Positions 1-9,231 of a DNA stretch of 64,000 nucleotides are shown one piece after another (position 1 is the stretch's first letter; the number at the start of each line of letters is the position of its first letter). The DNA is taken from contig NZ_JBGQOG010000001.1 of the NCBI RefSeq assembly GCF_052113705.1, positions 310,001 to 374,000 of the forward strand, given 5' to 3'. The notes below the pieces were generated by a model, which was not told where the DNA came from, made no database searches, and saw only the letters and a list, made by a program, of their open reading frames with translations. The stretch comes from JBGQOG01 sp052113705 (lineage in GTDB: Bacteria; Pseudomonadota; Alphaproteobacteria; Rhodobacterales; Rhodobacteraceae). Position numbers and translations under genes: made by a program.

Positions 1-978
1 CTGATGGCGCCGGAAACGCTGGCCGTGCTGGCGCATGGGGTCAACGCGGCCCTGCTCTTTGCCAGCCTGCTGATCGCGCGGCGCCTGTGCCGGCAGCCGC
101 CGCCCCTCGCGCTCTGGCTTATGGTGGGGCTGCTTGCCTATTTCGGGACCAATGCGGGCTTTCTGGGTCTCTACCAGAACCAGCCGCAGATCCTCGTTGC
201 CTTTCTGACGCTGCTGGCGCTGGAACGGGCCCAGAATGGCGCCCCCATCCTCGGCGGGGCACTGCTGGCGCTGGCGGCGGCGCTGAAACTCTACCCCGTG
301 CTTTTGGCGATCTTGTGGCTCGCGCGGCGGCAGTACCGGCCCTTCGTGGCCTTTGTGATCCTTGGCGGCGCATTGGGGGCCCTGTCGGTCGCGGTGGCCG
401 GATGGCCGCTGCATCAGCGGTTTCTGGAACTGATCCGCATGATCACCGATTCGGTTCTGATCACCAGCGTCAACTACACAACCGACGGTCTTTTGGCCCA
501 GAGCTTCTGGGCGCATGCGCTGACAGTGGTTTTTGAACAATCCTCGGATGGCCTGCGCGGATGGCTCATCATGGCAAAACCCGCCTCGTTCGCCCTCACA
601 TCCCGGCTGCTGCAACTCATGGCGCTGGCCGCGTTGTTCTGGCTCGGGCGGCGCCTGTCGCGGCGGCCCGAGGCCGATCCGGCCGCGTTCTGGGGGGCTG
701 CGATGGTGATCCTGTCGCTCACCAGCCCGCTCTCATGGGCCTATCACTATCTCGCCCCGCTGAGCTTTGCGGCCCTGTTGCCAGCCCGTTACGGGCGGCG
801 CGGCCTCGCCCTGCTCGTGCTCATCCTGCTGCCGACCGAGCCGCATCTCAGCCTCGTGAACTTCGACGCTCTGCCAAGCCTCGTCCTCGGCCAAGTCACT
901 GGCACGCTGAGCATGATGCTCCTCGCTGCCTGCCTGATCTGGATCGCCCTGCGGCCCGGCACTGCCCCTCGGACATGA
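1..978 (+). CDS. GT87 family (DUF2029) membrane glycosyltransferase, 5' end outside window
   Basis: The reading frame is open from the first base, and the ATG at 4 is probably internal, so the N-terminal part is missing. The visible 325 codons are almost entirely hydrophobic helices, as expected for a polyprenyl-phosphate-dependent mannosyltransferase of family GT87. A YQNQPQ stretch near residue 58 followed by AAALKLYPV near residue 90 matches the family pattern of a Tyr-Gln-rich loop and a K-x-YP motif. Such enzymes move sugars from lipid-linked donors on the outer face of the inner membrane. The acceptor cannot be inferred. The catalytic Asp expected in the first periplasmic loop would lie upstream of the window. 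Confidence 0.75.
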   Translation: MMAPETLAVLAHGVNAALLFASLLIARRLCRQPPPLALWLMVGLLAYFGTNAGFLGLYQNQPQILVAFLTLLALERAQNGAPILGGALLALAAALKLYPVLLAILWLARRQYRPFVAFVILGGALGALSVAVAGWPLHQRFLELIRMITDSVLITSVNYTTDGLLAQSFWAHALTVVFEQSSDGLRGWLIMAKPASFALTSRLLQLMALAALFWLGRRLSRRPEADPAAFWGAAMVILSLTSPLSWAYHYLAPLSFAALLPARYGRRGLALLVLILLPTEPHLSLVNFDALPSLVLGQVTGTLSMMLLAACLIWIALRPGTAPRT

Positions 979-983
979 ACGAA

Positions 984-1019
984 CCCGCGCCTGCCCCCAT
1001 TTGCGGGGTTGCGCGCGGG
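984..1019 (+). terminator. Probable hairpin terminator after the GT87 gene
   Basis: CCCGCGC at 984-990 pairs with GCGCGGG at 1013-1019, with a nested CCCC/GGGG pair inside. It lies five bases after the GT87 stop and is followed by CTTT only, so the T-tract is weak. Confidence 0.45.
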
Positions 1020-1036
1020 CTTTGCCCGGCTATAAC
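1009..1036 (+). promoter_or_regulatory. Candidate sigma-70 promoter of carB
   Basis: TTGCGC at 1009 and TATAAC at 1031-1036 are separated by 16 bases. The -10 box is good and the -35 is imperfect. It sits about 45 bases before the carB start and overlaps the preceding hairpin. Confidence 0.35.
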
Positions 1037-1078
1037 CCCACCAATTTGCGCAGCCGCCATGCCGAAAAAGGAAATACC

Positions 1079-4000
1079 ATGCCGAAGAGAAACGACATCA
1101 AATCCATTCTCATTATCGGTGCGGGTCCCATCGTCATCGGACAGGCCTGCGAGTTCGACTATTCCGGCGCTCAGGCCTGCAAGGCCCTGCGCGAGGAAGG
1201 CTACCGGGTCATTCTGGTCAACTCGAACCCCGCCACCATCATGACCGATCCGGGTCTGGCCGATGCCACCTATATCGAGCCGATCACCCCCGAAGTCGTC
1301 GCCAAGATCATCGAGAAAGAGCGCCCCGATGCGCTGTTGCCGACGATGGGCGGGCAAACTGGCCTGAACACCTCGCTGGCGCTTGCCGATATGGGCGTGC
1401 TGGAGAAATTCGGCGTCGAGATGATCGGTGCCAAGCGCGAAGCCATTGAAATGGCCGAAGATCGCAAACTCTTCCGCGAGGCGATGGACCGTCTCGGGAT
1501 CGAGAACCCCAAGGCCACGATCATCGCCGCGCCGAAATTGCCGAACGGCAAATACGACATCAACGCCGGTGTTGCCGAGGCGCTGGCGGCCATCGAATAT
1601 GTCGGTCTGCCCGCGATCATCCGCCCCGCCTTTACCCTCGGCGGCACCGGCGGCGGCGTCGCCTATAACCGCGATGATTATGAGCGGATCTGCCGCTCCG
1701 GCCTCGATGCCTCGCCGATGGCGCAGATCCTGGTCGATGAATCGCTGCTGGGCTGGAAAGAATACGAGATGGAAGTGGTCCGCGACAAAGCGGATAATGC
1801 CATCATCGTCTGCGCCATCGAGAACATCGACCCGATGGGCGTGCACACGGGCGATTCGATCACCGTTGCCCCGGCGCTGACCCTGACCGATAAAGAATAT
1901 CAGATCATGCGCAACGGCTCGATCGCCGTGCTGCGCGAGATCGGGGTGGAGACCGGCGGCTCGAACGTGCAATGGGCGATCAACCCGAAAGACGGCCGCA
2001 TGGTCGTGATCGAGATGAACCCGCGGGTGTCGCGCTCCTCGGCGCTGGCCTCCAAGGCCACCGGCTTCCCGATTGCCAAGATCGCCGCGAAACTCGCCAT
2101 CGGCTACACGCTGGACGAGCTGGACAACGACATCACCAAGGTGACCCCGGCCAGCTTTGAGCCGACCATCGATTATGTCGTGACCAAGATCCCGCGCTTT
2201 GCCTTTGAGAAATTCGCAGGCTCCAAGGCCGAGCTGACCACCGCGATGAAATCGGTCGGCGAAGCGATGGCGATTGGCCGCACCTTCCACGAATCGGTGC
2301 AAAAGGCGCTGGCGAGCCTCGAAACCGGCCTTTCGGGCTTTGACGAGATCGCCATCGAAGGCGCGCCGGAAAAATCGGCGGTGATCAAGGCCATCTCGAC
2401 CCAGACCCCCGACCGTCTGCGGCTGATCGCGCAGGCGATGCGCCATGGGCTGAGCGATGACGAGATCATCGCCGCCACCTCTTTTGATCCCTGGTTCCTG
2501 GCCCGCATCCGCGAAATCATCGAGGTTGAGGCCGAAGTGCGCGCCGAAGGGCTGCCGGTGACCGAAAAGGGCCTGCGCAAGCTGAAGATGATGGGCTTTA
2601 CCGATGCCCGTCTGGCCAAGCTGACCGGCCGCGAAGAGGCGCAGGTGCGCCGCGCCCGCCGCAATCTGGGCGTCACCGCCGTCTTCAAACGCATCGACAC
2701 CTGCGCCGCCGAGTTCGAGGCGCAGACCCCCTATATGTATTCCACCTACGAATCCCCCGCGATGGGCGATGTGGAATGCGAAGCCCGCCCCTCGGACCGC
2801 AAGAAAGTGGTCATTCTGGGCGGCGGTCCGAACCGGATCGGCCAAGGGATCGAGTTCGACTATTGCTGCTGCCACGCCTGTTTCGCGCTGACCGATGCCG
2901 GCTATGAAACCATCATGGTCAACTGCAACCCCGAGACGGTCTCGACCGATTATGACACCTCGGACCGGTTGTATTTTGAGCCGCTGACGCTGGAACATGT
3001 GCTGGAAATCCTGCGGGTTGAGCAGGAAAACGGCACCCTGCACGGCGTGATCGTGCAGTTCGGCGGCCAGACGCCGCTGAAACTGGCCAATGCGCTGGAG
3101 GAAGAGGGTATCCCGATCCTCGGCACCACGCCGGACGCCATCGACCTTGCCGAAGACCGCGAGCGGTTCCAGCAGCTGCTGATGAAGCTCGACCTGAAGC
3201 AACCGGTCAACGGCATTGCCTCCTCGGATGCGCAGGCGCTGGAAATCGCCGAACGTGTGGGCTTCCCGCTGGTGATCCGCCCGTCTTACGTGCTGGGCGG
3301 CCGCGCGATGGAAATCGTGCGCGACATGGATCAGCTGCGCCGCTACATCACCAGCGCCGTCACCGTCTCGGGCGACAGCCCGGTGCTGCTCGACAGCTAT
3401 CTGTCGAATGCGATCGAGGTGGATGTCGACGCGCTCTCCGACGGCAAGACCGTGCATGTCGCGGGCATCATGCAGCATATCGAGGAAGCGGGCGTCCATT
3501 CGGGCGATTCCGCCTGCTCGCTGCCGCCCTATTCGCTCAGCGCCGAGATCATCGCCGAGCTGAAGGTGCAGACCGAGAAGATGGCGCTTGCCCTCGGCGT
3601 GGTCGGCCTGATGAACGTGCAATTCGCGATCAAGGATGGCGTGATCTATGTGCTCGAAGTGAACCCGCGCGCCAGCCGCACGGTGCCCTTCGTCGCCAAG
3701 GCCACCGACTCGGCGATTGCCTCCATCGCGGCGCGTCTGATGGCGGGCGAGCCGATGGCAAACTTCCCGATGCGCGCGCCCTATCCGGCGGATGTGCGGC
3801 CCGAGACCGTGCTGCCCTTTGCCGATCCGCTGACCCTCGCCGATCCGAACACCCCCTGGTATTCGGTGAAAGAGGCGGTGCTGCCCTTCGCCCGCTTCCC
3901 GGGCGTTGACACGCTGCTGGGCCCTGAAATGCGCTCAACCGGCGAAGTCATGGGCTGGGACCGCAACTTCCCGCGCGCCTTCCTCAAGGCGCAGCTGGGT

Positions 4001-4411
4001 GCGGGCACCGTGTTGCCGGAAGAGGGCCGTGTCTTCCTCTCGGTCAAGGATATGGACAAGACGGATGAGCTGGCCGCCGCCGCGCGCGATCTCATCGGCA
4101 TGGGCTTTACCCTCGTCGCCACCCGCGGCACCGAGGGCTGGCTGAAAGAGAACGGCATCGCCGCCGAAGTGGTGAACAAGGTCTATGAGGGCCGCCCGAA
4201 CATCGTGGACCGGCTGAAAAACAGCGATATCTCGCTGGTGCTGAACACGACCGAAGGCGCGCAGGCCGTCTCGGACAGCCGCGACATCCGCGCCGTGGCG
4301 CTCTATGACAAGATCCCGTATTTCACCACGGCAGCCGCCTCCATCGCCGCTGTGGCCGCGATGAAATCGCGCACCGAGGGCGAAATGGACGTGCGCCCGC
4401 TGCAGGACTGA
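1079..4411 (+). CDS. carB: Carbamoyl-phosphate synthase, large subunit
   Basis: CarB makes carbamoyl phosphate from bicarbonate, ammonia and two ATP for arginine and pyrimidine synthesis, in complex with CarA. The product has 1110 residues, slightly longer than the E. coli enzyme. It shows the duplicated ATP-grasp architecture: the first half begins with KSILIIGAGPIVIGQACEFD, and a second copy near residue 575 carries VVILGGGPNRIGQGIEFD. Glycine-rich loops TLGGTGGG and VLGGRAMEIV follow, and a methylglyoxal-synthase-like regulatory domain ends the protein. The ATG at 1079 was chosen because an AAGGAA box precedes it by about seven bases; the ATG at 1001 lies in noncoding leader. carA is not in the window, so the subunit genes are unlinked here. 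Confidence 0.98.
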   Translation: MPKRNDIKSILIIGAGPIVIGQACEFDYSGAQACKALREEGYRVILVNSNPATIMTDPGLADATYIEPITPEVVAKIIEKERPDALLPTMGGQTGLNTSLALADMGVLEKFGVEMIGAKREAIEMAEDRKLFREAMDRLGIENPKATIIAAPKLPNGKYDINAGVAEALAAIEYVGLPAIIRPAFTLGGTGGGVAYNRDDYERICRSGLDASPMAQILVDESLLGWKEYEMEVVRDKADNAIIVCAIENIDPMGVHTGDSITVAPALTLTDKEYQIMRNGSIAVLREIGVETGGSNVQWAINPKDGRMVVIEMNPRVSRSSALASKATGFPIAKIAAKLAIGYTLDELDNDITKVTPASFEPTIDYVVTKIPRFAFEKFAGSKAELTTAMKSVGEAMAIGRTFHESVQKALASLETGLSGFDEIAIEGAPEKSAVIKAISTQTPDRLRLIAQAMRHGLSDDEIIAATSFDPWFLARIREIIEVEAEVRAEGLPVTEKGLRKLKMMGFTDARLAKLTGREEAQVRRARRNLGVTAVFKRIDTCAAEFEAQTPYMYSTYESPAMGDVECEARPSDRKKVVILGGGPNRIGQGIEFDYCCCHACFALTDAGYETIMVNCNPETVSTDYDTSDRLYFEPLTLEHVLEILRVEQENGTLHGVIVQFGGQTPLKLANALEEEGIPILGTTPDAIDLAEDRERFQQLLMKLDLKQPVNGIASSDAQALEIAERVGFPLVIRPSYVLGGRAMEIVRDMDQLRRYITSAVTVSGDSPVLLDSYLSNAIEVDVDALSDGKTVHVAGIMQHIEEAGVHSGDSACSLPPYSLSAEIIAELKVQTEKMALALGVVGLMNVQFAIKDGVIYVLEVNPRASRTVPFVAKATDSAIASIAARLMAGEPMANFPMRAPYPADVRPETVLPFADPLTLADPNTPWYSVKEAVLPFARFPGVDTLLGPEMRSTGEVMGWDRNFPRAFLKAQLGAGTVLPEEGRVFLSVKDMDKTDELAAAARDLIGMGFTLVATRGTEGWLKENGIAAEVVNKVYEGRPNIVDRLKNSDISLVLNTTEGAQAVSDSRDIRAVALYDKIPYFTTAAASIAAVAAMKSRTEGEMDVRPLQD

Positions 4412-4438
4412 GCAGCGCCGCCGGGTTCGTGAGATGAT

Positions 4439-4463
4439 AAAGGGGCGCCACGGGCGCCCCTTT
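4439..4463. terminator. Bidirectional rho-independent terminator between carB and the small lipoprotein gene
   Basis: AAAGGGGCGCC at 4439-4449 pairs perfectly with GGCGCCCCTTT at 4453-4463 around an ACG loop. A and T ends on the two arms let it work for carB on the plus strand and for the convergent small gene on the minus strand. Confidence 0.85.
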
Positions 4464-4467
4464 GCAA

Positions 4468-4548
4468 TCAGATGAAGGGGATCAGCGGAATCCCGTTGCC
4501 GCAGGCCGACAAAGCCAGACAAGCGGCAAGAAACAAAGCAATACGCAT
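4468..4548 (-). CDS. Very small predicted lipoprotein (26 residues)
   Basis: This short minus-strand frame encodes 26 residues that look like a complete lipoprotein precursor. It has a charged start (MRIA), a hydrophobic core, a lipobox LSAC with the lipidated Cys at residue 16, and a mature tail of only 11 residues, CGNGIPLIPFI. A GGA box seven bases before the ATG can act as ribosome binding site, and the frame stops five bases before a strong terminator shared with carB. By size it recalls entericidin-type peptides, but there is no sequence similarity I can point to. Function is unknown. The main support is the coincidence of lipobox, ribosome binding site and terminator in an otherwise empty 320-base gap. 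Confidence 0.7.
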   Translation of the reverse strand: MRIALFLAACLALSACGNGIPLIPFI

Positions 4549-4732
4549 CAGAGGTTCCAATCAGATTGAGGACAACGGGAGCTTCGTGGTGGTCCACGCT
4601 ACCATAGCAACGCGCCAGCCCGGCAGTTAGTTTCCCCCGGTCGCCCTGCCCCGCCGCGCAAGCAACGAATTCTGTTAAGCCTGCACTGCAACGCCTCTTT
4701 TCTTGGCATCTGGCCCGTGCCACTGTCACCGC

Positions 4733-5809
4733 ATGGCACAAGATTACATCATCATTGGCGGCGGTATCGCCGGCGTTTCCCTCGCGGCGCGGCTCGCGCC
4801 CCGGGGGTCGGTCACGCTTCTGGAATCAGAGGCTCATCTGGCACATCACGCTTCGGGCCGCTCGGCCGCGCTCTATGAGCCGCATTACGGCCTGCCGCCG
4901 GTGGTGGCGCTGTCGCTTGCCTCGGGTGACGATTTCCGGGCCAACCCGAACCTGCTGAGCCCGCGCGGGATGATGATCGTGGCGGGCCCCGGCGAAGACG
5001 CCGCTTTCGAGGCGGACAGCGCCGTGATGGACCTGCACGAGATCCGTTTTGCCGAGGCGCTCACGCGTGTGCCCGTCCTCAACCCCGAGACGGTGACGCG
5101 GGTGGCGGTGGCCGATCACGCCTGGGACATCGACACCGATCTCTTGATCCAGACCTACGCCCGCGAGGCGCGGCTGCACGGGGCCCGCATCCTGACCCAT
5201 GCGCCCGTCACCGCCATCCGCCGCACCGACAGCGGCTGGTCGGTCACCACGCCGCTGGGCGAGGTCGAGGGCACGGTGCTGATCAATGCCGCCGGGGCCT
5301 GGGCAGATCCGGTCGCGGCGCTGGCGGGCGTCACCCCGCTGGGCATCACGCCGCTCCGCCGTTCGATGGCGCGGATCCCCGCGCCGGGGGGCCATGACAT
5401 CAGCCGCTGGCCGATGATCTTTGGCGCCGGTGAGGCCTGGTATTGCAAACCCGATGCCGGGGCGCTGATCGTCTCCCCCGCCGAGGAAGACCCCTGCGAG
5501 GCGCATGACGCCTGGGCCGATGACATGGTGCTGGCCGAGGGCCTCGCGCGCTATGAAGAGCGGGTGACCGAGCCGGTGACCCGGATGATCGCCAATTGGG
5601 CGGGGCTGCGCAGCTTTGCCCCCGACCGGGTGCCGGTGATCGGCTTCGACAGCCGCGAACCAGCGTTCTTCTGGCTGGCGGGACAGGGCGGCTATGGCTT
5701 TCAGACCGCCCCGGCCGCAAGCCGGTTGGCGGCCGATCTGCTGAGCGGTGCCGCGCCCGCGGTGGATGCTGCCGTTGTGGCGGCCCTATCACCCACGCGG
5801 TTTGGCTGA
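4733..5809 (+). CDS. FAD-dependent oxidoreductase of the D-amino-acid oxidase (DAO) family
   Basis: The 358-residue protein begins with a Rossmann dinucleotide-binding motif, YIIIGGGIAGVSLAARL, and then HASGRSAALYEPHYG, the pattern of the D-arginine dehydrogenase (DauA) branch of the family, whose members are about 375 residues long. The C-terminal end carries the second FAD-contact region (FFWLAGQGGYGFQTAPAAS). The likely reaction is flavin-dependent oxidation of an amino acid or amine to an imino acid. The start at 4733 is preferred over the ATG at 4703 because the conserved beta strand begins immediately after it, although no strong ribosome binding site is visible. It is transcribed alone, between the small lipoprotein and the EF-hand gene. 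Substrate is inferred only at subfamily level. Confidence 0.8.
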   Translation: MAQDYIIIGGGIAGVSLAARLAPRGSVTLLESEAHLAHHASGRSAALYEPHYGLPPVVALSLASGDDFRANPNLLSPRGMMIVAGPGEDAAFEADSAVMDLHEIRFAEALTRVPVLNPETVTRVAVADHAWDIDTDLLIQTYAREARLHGARILTHAPVTAIRRTDSGWSVTTPLGEVEGTVLINAAGAWADPVAALAGVTPLGITPLRRSMARIPAPGGHDISRWPMIFGAGEAWYCKPDAGALIVSPAEEDPCEAHDAWADDMVLAEGLARYEERVTEPVTRMIANWAGLRSFAPDRVPVIGFDSREPAFFWLAGQGGYGFQTAPAASRLAADLLSGAAPAVDAAVVAALSPTRFG

Positions 5810-5854
5810 AAATCCGCGTGTTTTGAGCCTCTTGCGCAGGCCCGGCGTTTTTTG

Positions 5855-5876
5855 AGATTTCCACCGCCGGAAATCT
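5855..5876. other. Small inverted repeat in the oxidoreductase/EF-hand gap
   Basis: AGATTTCC and GGAAATCT form a perfect 8-bp stem around ACCGCC. A GTTTTTT run lies before it and no T run after it, so it could be a minus-direction hairpin or an operator ahead of the EF-hand gene. The rest of the 117-base gap shows nothing else clear. Confidence 0.4.
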
Positions 5877-5926
5877 GAGGCCGCTCCGTATTATATTCAC
5901 AAAACGATATATGACAGGAACGACCG

Positions 5927-6487
5927 ATGAAAACCATCTTGCTCAGCACGGCGCTGATGTCCCTCTTGGGCCTCGGGGCGGCCGTTGCGCAAACCGGGGC
6001 GCCGGGGGCGCAATTCGTGACGCAATGGGACGCGGACGGCGATGGTCAGGTGACCCTGGCCGAAGCAACCGCCCGGCGCGGCGATATTTTCGTGATGTTT
6101 GATGCCGATGACAACGGCACCTTCTCGGCGGACGAATTGGCCGCCATCGACGCGCATCACGCGGCGGAGGCCGAGAATGGCCATGGGCCGATGGCGGGGA
6201 TGCCCGACGGGATGCGCGCCGGAAGGCCGGGTGACATGACTGCAGGTCACGGGCCGATGGACGGCATGGGCAAGGGGTTCGGAAAAGGCCGGGGCGAAGG
6301 TCAGGGGCCGCAGGGCAATCCGGGCGGCACGCAGGGCGCTGGCGCCATGCTCGCCGGTCTCGACAGCGATCGTGACCGGCTGATTTCCAAGACGGAATTC
6401 GTTGCGGGCACCGCGGACTGGTTCGCCCGGATGGACCGCAACAGCGACGGGGTGATCACCGCCGCCGATTTCGGCCCGGGCAGGTAA
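5927..6487 (+). CDS. Secreted EF-hand calcium-binding protein with Met/His/Gly-rich middle
   Basis: The 186-residue product has a typical Sec signal peptide ending near AVAQT, so it is probably periplasmic. Four EF-hand-type loops can be read: DADGDGQVTLAE and DADDNGTFSADE in the N-terminal half, and DSDRDRLISKTE and DRNSDGVITAAD near the end. The two pairs are separated by about 60 residues rich in Met, Gly, His and Pro (repeats such as HGPMAGM and HGPMDGM), which could bind soft metals. The gene is monocistronic and ends at a strong terminator. The start has a GGAACGACCG leader. No enzymatic motif is seen; calcium sensing or buffering is inferred from the loops. Confidence 0.8.
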   Translation: MKTILLSTALMSLLGLGAAVAQTGAPGAQFVTQWDADGDGQVTLAEATARRGDIFVMFDADDNGTFSADELAAIDAHHAAEAENGHGPMAGMPDGMRAGRPGDMTAGHGPMDGMGKGFGKGRGEGQGPQGNPGGTQGAGAMLAGLDSDRDRLISKTEFVAGTADWFARMDRNSDGVITAADFGPGR

Positions 6488-6505
6488 CCCGGACGGGCCA
6501 AACGC

Positions 6506-6533
6506 AAAAGGGCGGGGTTTCCCCCGCCCTTTT
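6506..6533. terminator. Bidirectional terminator between EF-hand gene and the GcvT-family dehydrogenase
   Basis: AAAAGGGCGGGG (6506-6517) pairs perfectly with CCCCGCCCTTTT (6522-6533) around TTTC. The two genes it separates converge on it. Confidence 0.9.
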
Positions 6534-6552
6534 CGAGTCACTTTGTTCCGCT

Positions 6553-9048
6553 TCAGCCGTCGACGCGGATCCGCGCGTTGGTCGGATCGAACGGGCTGTC
6601 TTCGGTGACCACCGCGTCATAAAGCTCGCGGAACATCCGCACCTGCAGTTTGGTCCCCACTTCGGCCAGATCCGGGCGCACATAGCCCATGCCGATCTGC
6701 TTGCCAAAGCCCACCGACCAGCCGCCCGAGGTCAGACGCCCGATTTTCTCGCCGTTCAGCACCAGCGCCTCTTTGCCCCAGGGATCGGCATCCGCCGGAC
6801 CGTCGATCAGCAAGGTCACGCATTTCGCACGGATCCCGGTGTCGAGCATCGCCTGCTTGCCTTGGAAGTCCTTTTCCAGATCGACGAAGCGGTCGAGACC
6901 AGCCTCGAGCGGCGTCGCATCGCGGCCGAGCTCGGTGCCGAAGGCGCGGTAGGATTTCTCCTGACGCAGCCAGTTTTGCGCGCGGCCGCCAACCAGCTTC
7001 ATCCCGTGCTTTTCGCCCGCTTCCATCAACAGATCAAAGAGGTAGTTCTGCATCTCGATCGGGTGGTGCAGCTCCCAGCCCAGCTCGCCGGTATAGGCCA
7101 CACGGATGGCGCGGACCGGGCACATGCCCAGCTCGATGTTGCGCATCGAGAGCCAGGGGAAGCGCTTGTTGCCCAGCACGGTTTCCGGATCGGCATCCTT
7201 GACGATCTCTTTCAGGATCGCGCGGGCATTCGGTCCGGCGATGGCGAAGACGCCCCATTGGGTGGTGATGTCGTGGATGTCGATATGGCCGAATTCCGGT
7301 GCCTTATCCTCGGCGCATTTCAGCAGGTAATCCTGATCATAGGCCGTCCAGGCCCCCGCCGAAATGATGTAGTATTCATTCTCGGCCAGCCGCACGATGG
7401 TATATTCGGTGCGGGTGGTGCCGGTCGGGGTCAGCGCATAGGTCAGGTTGATGCGGCCCACCTTCGGCAGTTTGTTGGTGGTGAACCAATCGAGGAAGGC
7501 GGTCGCGCCCGGGCCGCGCACGAGGTGCTTGGTGAAGGCGGTGGCGTCGATCAGACCGGCGGTGTTGCGCACGGCTTCGGCTTCGGCCACCGCATAGGGC
7601 ACCCAGGCGCCACGGCGGAAGCTGCGGCTGTTGTGGTCGAAATCGGCGGGCGCATCGACCGGGCCGTAGTAGTTCGGGCGGTCCCAGCCGTTGATCTGGC
7701 CAAATTGCGCGCCGCGCGCCTTCTGGCGGTCATAGGCGGGGCTGGTGCGCAGGGCGCGGGCCGCTTCGCGCTCTTCATCCGGGTGGTGCAGAATGAAGAC
7801 ATGCTCATAGCATTCCTCGTTCTTGCGCACCGCATATTCGGTGGTCATCCAGTTGCCATAGCGCTTGGGATCAAGGCTCGACATGTCGATCTCGGCCTCG
7901 CCCTCAACCATCATCTGCGCGAGGTAATAGCCGGTGCCGCCCGCGGCGGTGATCCCGAAAGAGAAGCCCTCGGCCAGCCACATGTTGCGCAGACCCGGCG
8001 CCGGACCCACCAGCGGGTTGCCGTCGGGCGTGTAGCAGATCGGGCCGTTGAAATCGTCCTTCAGACCCACGGTTTCCGACGAGGGCAGGCGATGGATCAT
8101 CGACATATATTCCTCTTCGATCCGCTCCAGATCGAGCGGGAAGAGGTCGGCGCGGAAGGTTTCCGGCACGTCATAAAGGAAGCGGGCCGGGGCGCCGCGC
8201 TCATAGGGCCCGAGAATCCAGCCGCCACGCTCTTCGCGGACATACCATTTGGCATCGGCGTCGCGCAGCACCGGATGTTCGGGGTTGTTCTTGCGGTATT
8301 CGACCAGCATCGGATCCGGCTCGGTCACGATGAACTGGTGTTCGACCGGGATCGCCGGGATCTTGATGCCCAACAGGCGAGCGGTGCGCTGCGCATGGTT
8401 GCCGGTGCAGGTCACCACATGCTCGGCGCGGATCTCGACCAGCTCGCCCGAGCCGACGAGGTTGCCGCCCTTTTCGACCATTTTCTCCAGCGTCACGATC
8501 CATTCGGAGCCGGTCCATTTATAGCCGTTCACCTGCAGGCGGCGGACGATGTCGACGCCGCGCTGACGGGCACCCTTGGCCATCGCCTGCGTCACATCGG
8601 CGGGGTTGATGTAGCCATCCTGCGGGTGGAACAAGGCGCCGCGCAGATCTTCGGTGTTCAAGAGCGGCCAGCGCTCTTTCATCTGCGCGGGCGTCAGGAA
8701 TTCGTGATAGACATCCGCAGTTTCGGCCACGCTCGAATAGAGCATGTATTCGTCCATCCGCTCTTGCGTCTGCGCCATGCGCAGGTTGCCGACGACGGCA
8801 AAGCCCGCGTTCAGCCCGGTTTCCGCTTCGAGCGATTTGTAGAAATCGACCGAATATTTGTGAATATGCGTGGTGGCATAGCCCATGTTGAACAGCGGCA
8901 AGAGGCCCGCCGCGTGCCAGGTCGAGCCCGAGGTCAGCTCGTCCCGCTCGATCAGCATGGTTTCCCACCCGGCCTTCGCCAGATGATAGGCAACACCGCA
9001 ACCGACGGCACCACCGCCAACGACCAAAGCTTTCACGTGGGTTTTCAT
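6553..9048 (-). CDS. Dimethylglycine/sarcosine dehydrogenase-like flavoenzyme (DAO-GcvT fusion)
   Basis: The 831-residue protein joins an N-terminal FAD oxidoreductase domain (VVGGGAVGCGVAYHL at residues 9-23) to a C-terminal aminomethyltransferase (GcvT) domain from about residue 430. The motif GSTWHAAGL has the His (residue 45) that carries covalent FAD in mammalian dimethylglycine and sarcosine dehydrogenases. The C-terminal part ends with the GcvT-type segment RAFGTELGRDATPLEAG. The expected role is oxidative N-demethylation of a methylated glycine, passing the one-carbon unit to tetrahydrofolate, as in glycine betaine or choline breakdown. An AAGGAG box sits seven bases before the chosen ATG, so the longer frame to 9198 is not used. 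The exact methylamine substrate cannot be told from sequence. Confidence 0.85.
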   Translation of the reverse strand: MKTHVKALVVGGGAVGCGVAYHLAKAGWETMLIERDELTSGSTWHAAGLLPLFNMGYATTHIHKYSVDFYKSLEAETGLNAGFAVVGNLRMAQTQERMDEYMLYSSVAETADVYHEFLTPAQMKERWPLLNTEDLRGALFHPQDGYINPADVTQAMAKGARQRGVDIVRRLQVNGYKWTGSEWIVTLEKMVEKGGNLVGSGELVEIRAEHVVTCTGNHAQRTARLLGIKIPAIPVEHQFIVTEPDPMLVEYRKNNPEHPVLRDADAKWYVREERGGWILGPYERGAPARFLYDVPETFRADLFPLDLERIEEEYMSMIHRLPSSETVGLKDDFNGPICYTPDGNPLVGPAPGLRNMWLAEGFSFGITAAGGTGYYLAQMMVEGEAEIDMSSLDPKRYGNWMTTEYAVRKNEECYEHVFILHHPDEEREAARALRTSPAYDRQKARGAQFGQINGWDRPNYYGPVDAPADFDHNSRSFRRGAWVPYAVAEAEAVRNTAGLIDATAFTKHLVRGPGATAFLDWFTTNKLPKVGRINLTYALTPTGTTRTEYTIVRLAENEYYIISAGAWTAYDQDYLLKCAEDKAPEFGHIDIHDITTQWGVFAIAGPNARAILKEIVKDADPETVLGNKRFPWLSMRNIELGMCPVRAIRVAYTGELGWELHHPIEMQNYLFDLLMEAGEKHGMKLVGGRAQNWLRQEKSYRAFGTELGRDATPLEAGLDRFVDLEKDFQGKQAMLDTGIRAKCVTLLIDGPADADPWGKEALVLNGEKIGRLTSGGWSVGFGKQIGMGYVRPDLAEVGTKLQVRMFRELYDAVVTEDSPFDPTNARIRVDG

Positions 9049-9231
9049 GGGCGACTCCTTGCCTGACGCGTGGGTCCTATCTGCCAGACGCCAGCCCATT
9101 CGGCACACCCGACCCGACATTTTCCAGAAGAAAGCGACATCCGGCAATATTCGCCGGAACGCAGCGGCATGAAACAGCACGACAGCGACAAGGCCCACGC
9201 CTTGCCGCTGTCCTATCCGGTTTGTGAATCG

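Noticed and set aside
896..3622. 908-codon open frame opposite carB
   Set aside because: It is the antisense of a certain gene, has His/Asp/Gly-rich mirror composition, and arises from high G/C at third codon positions.
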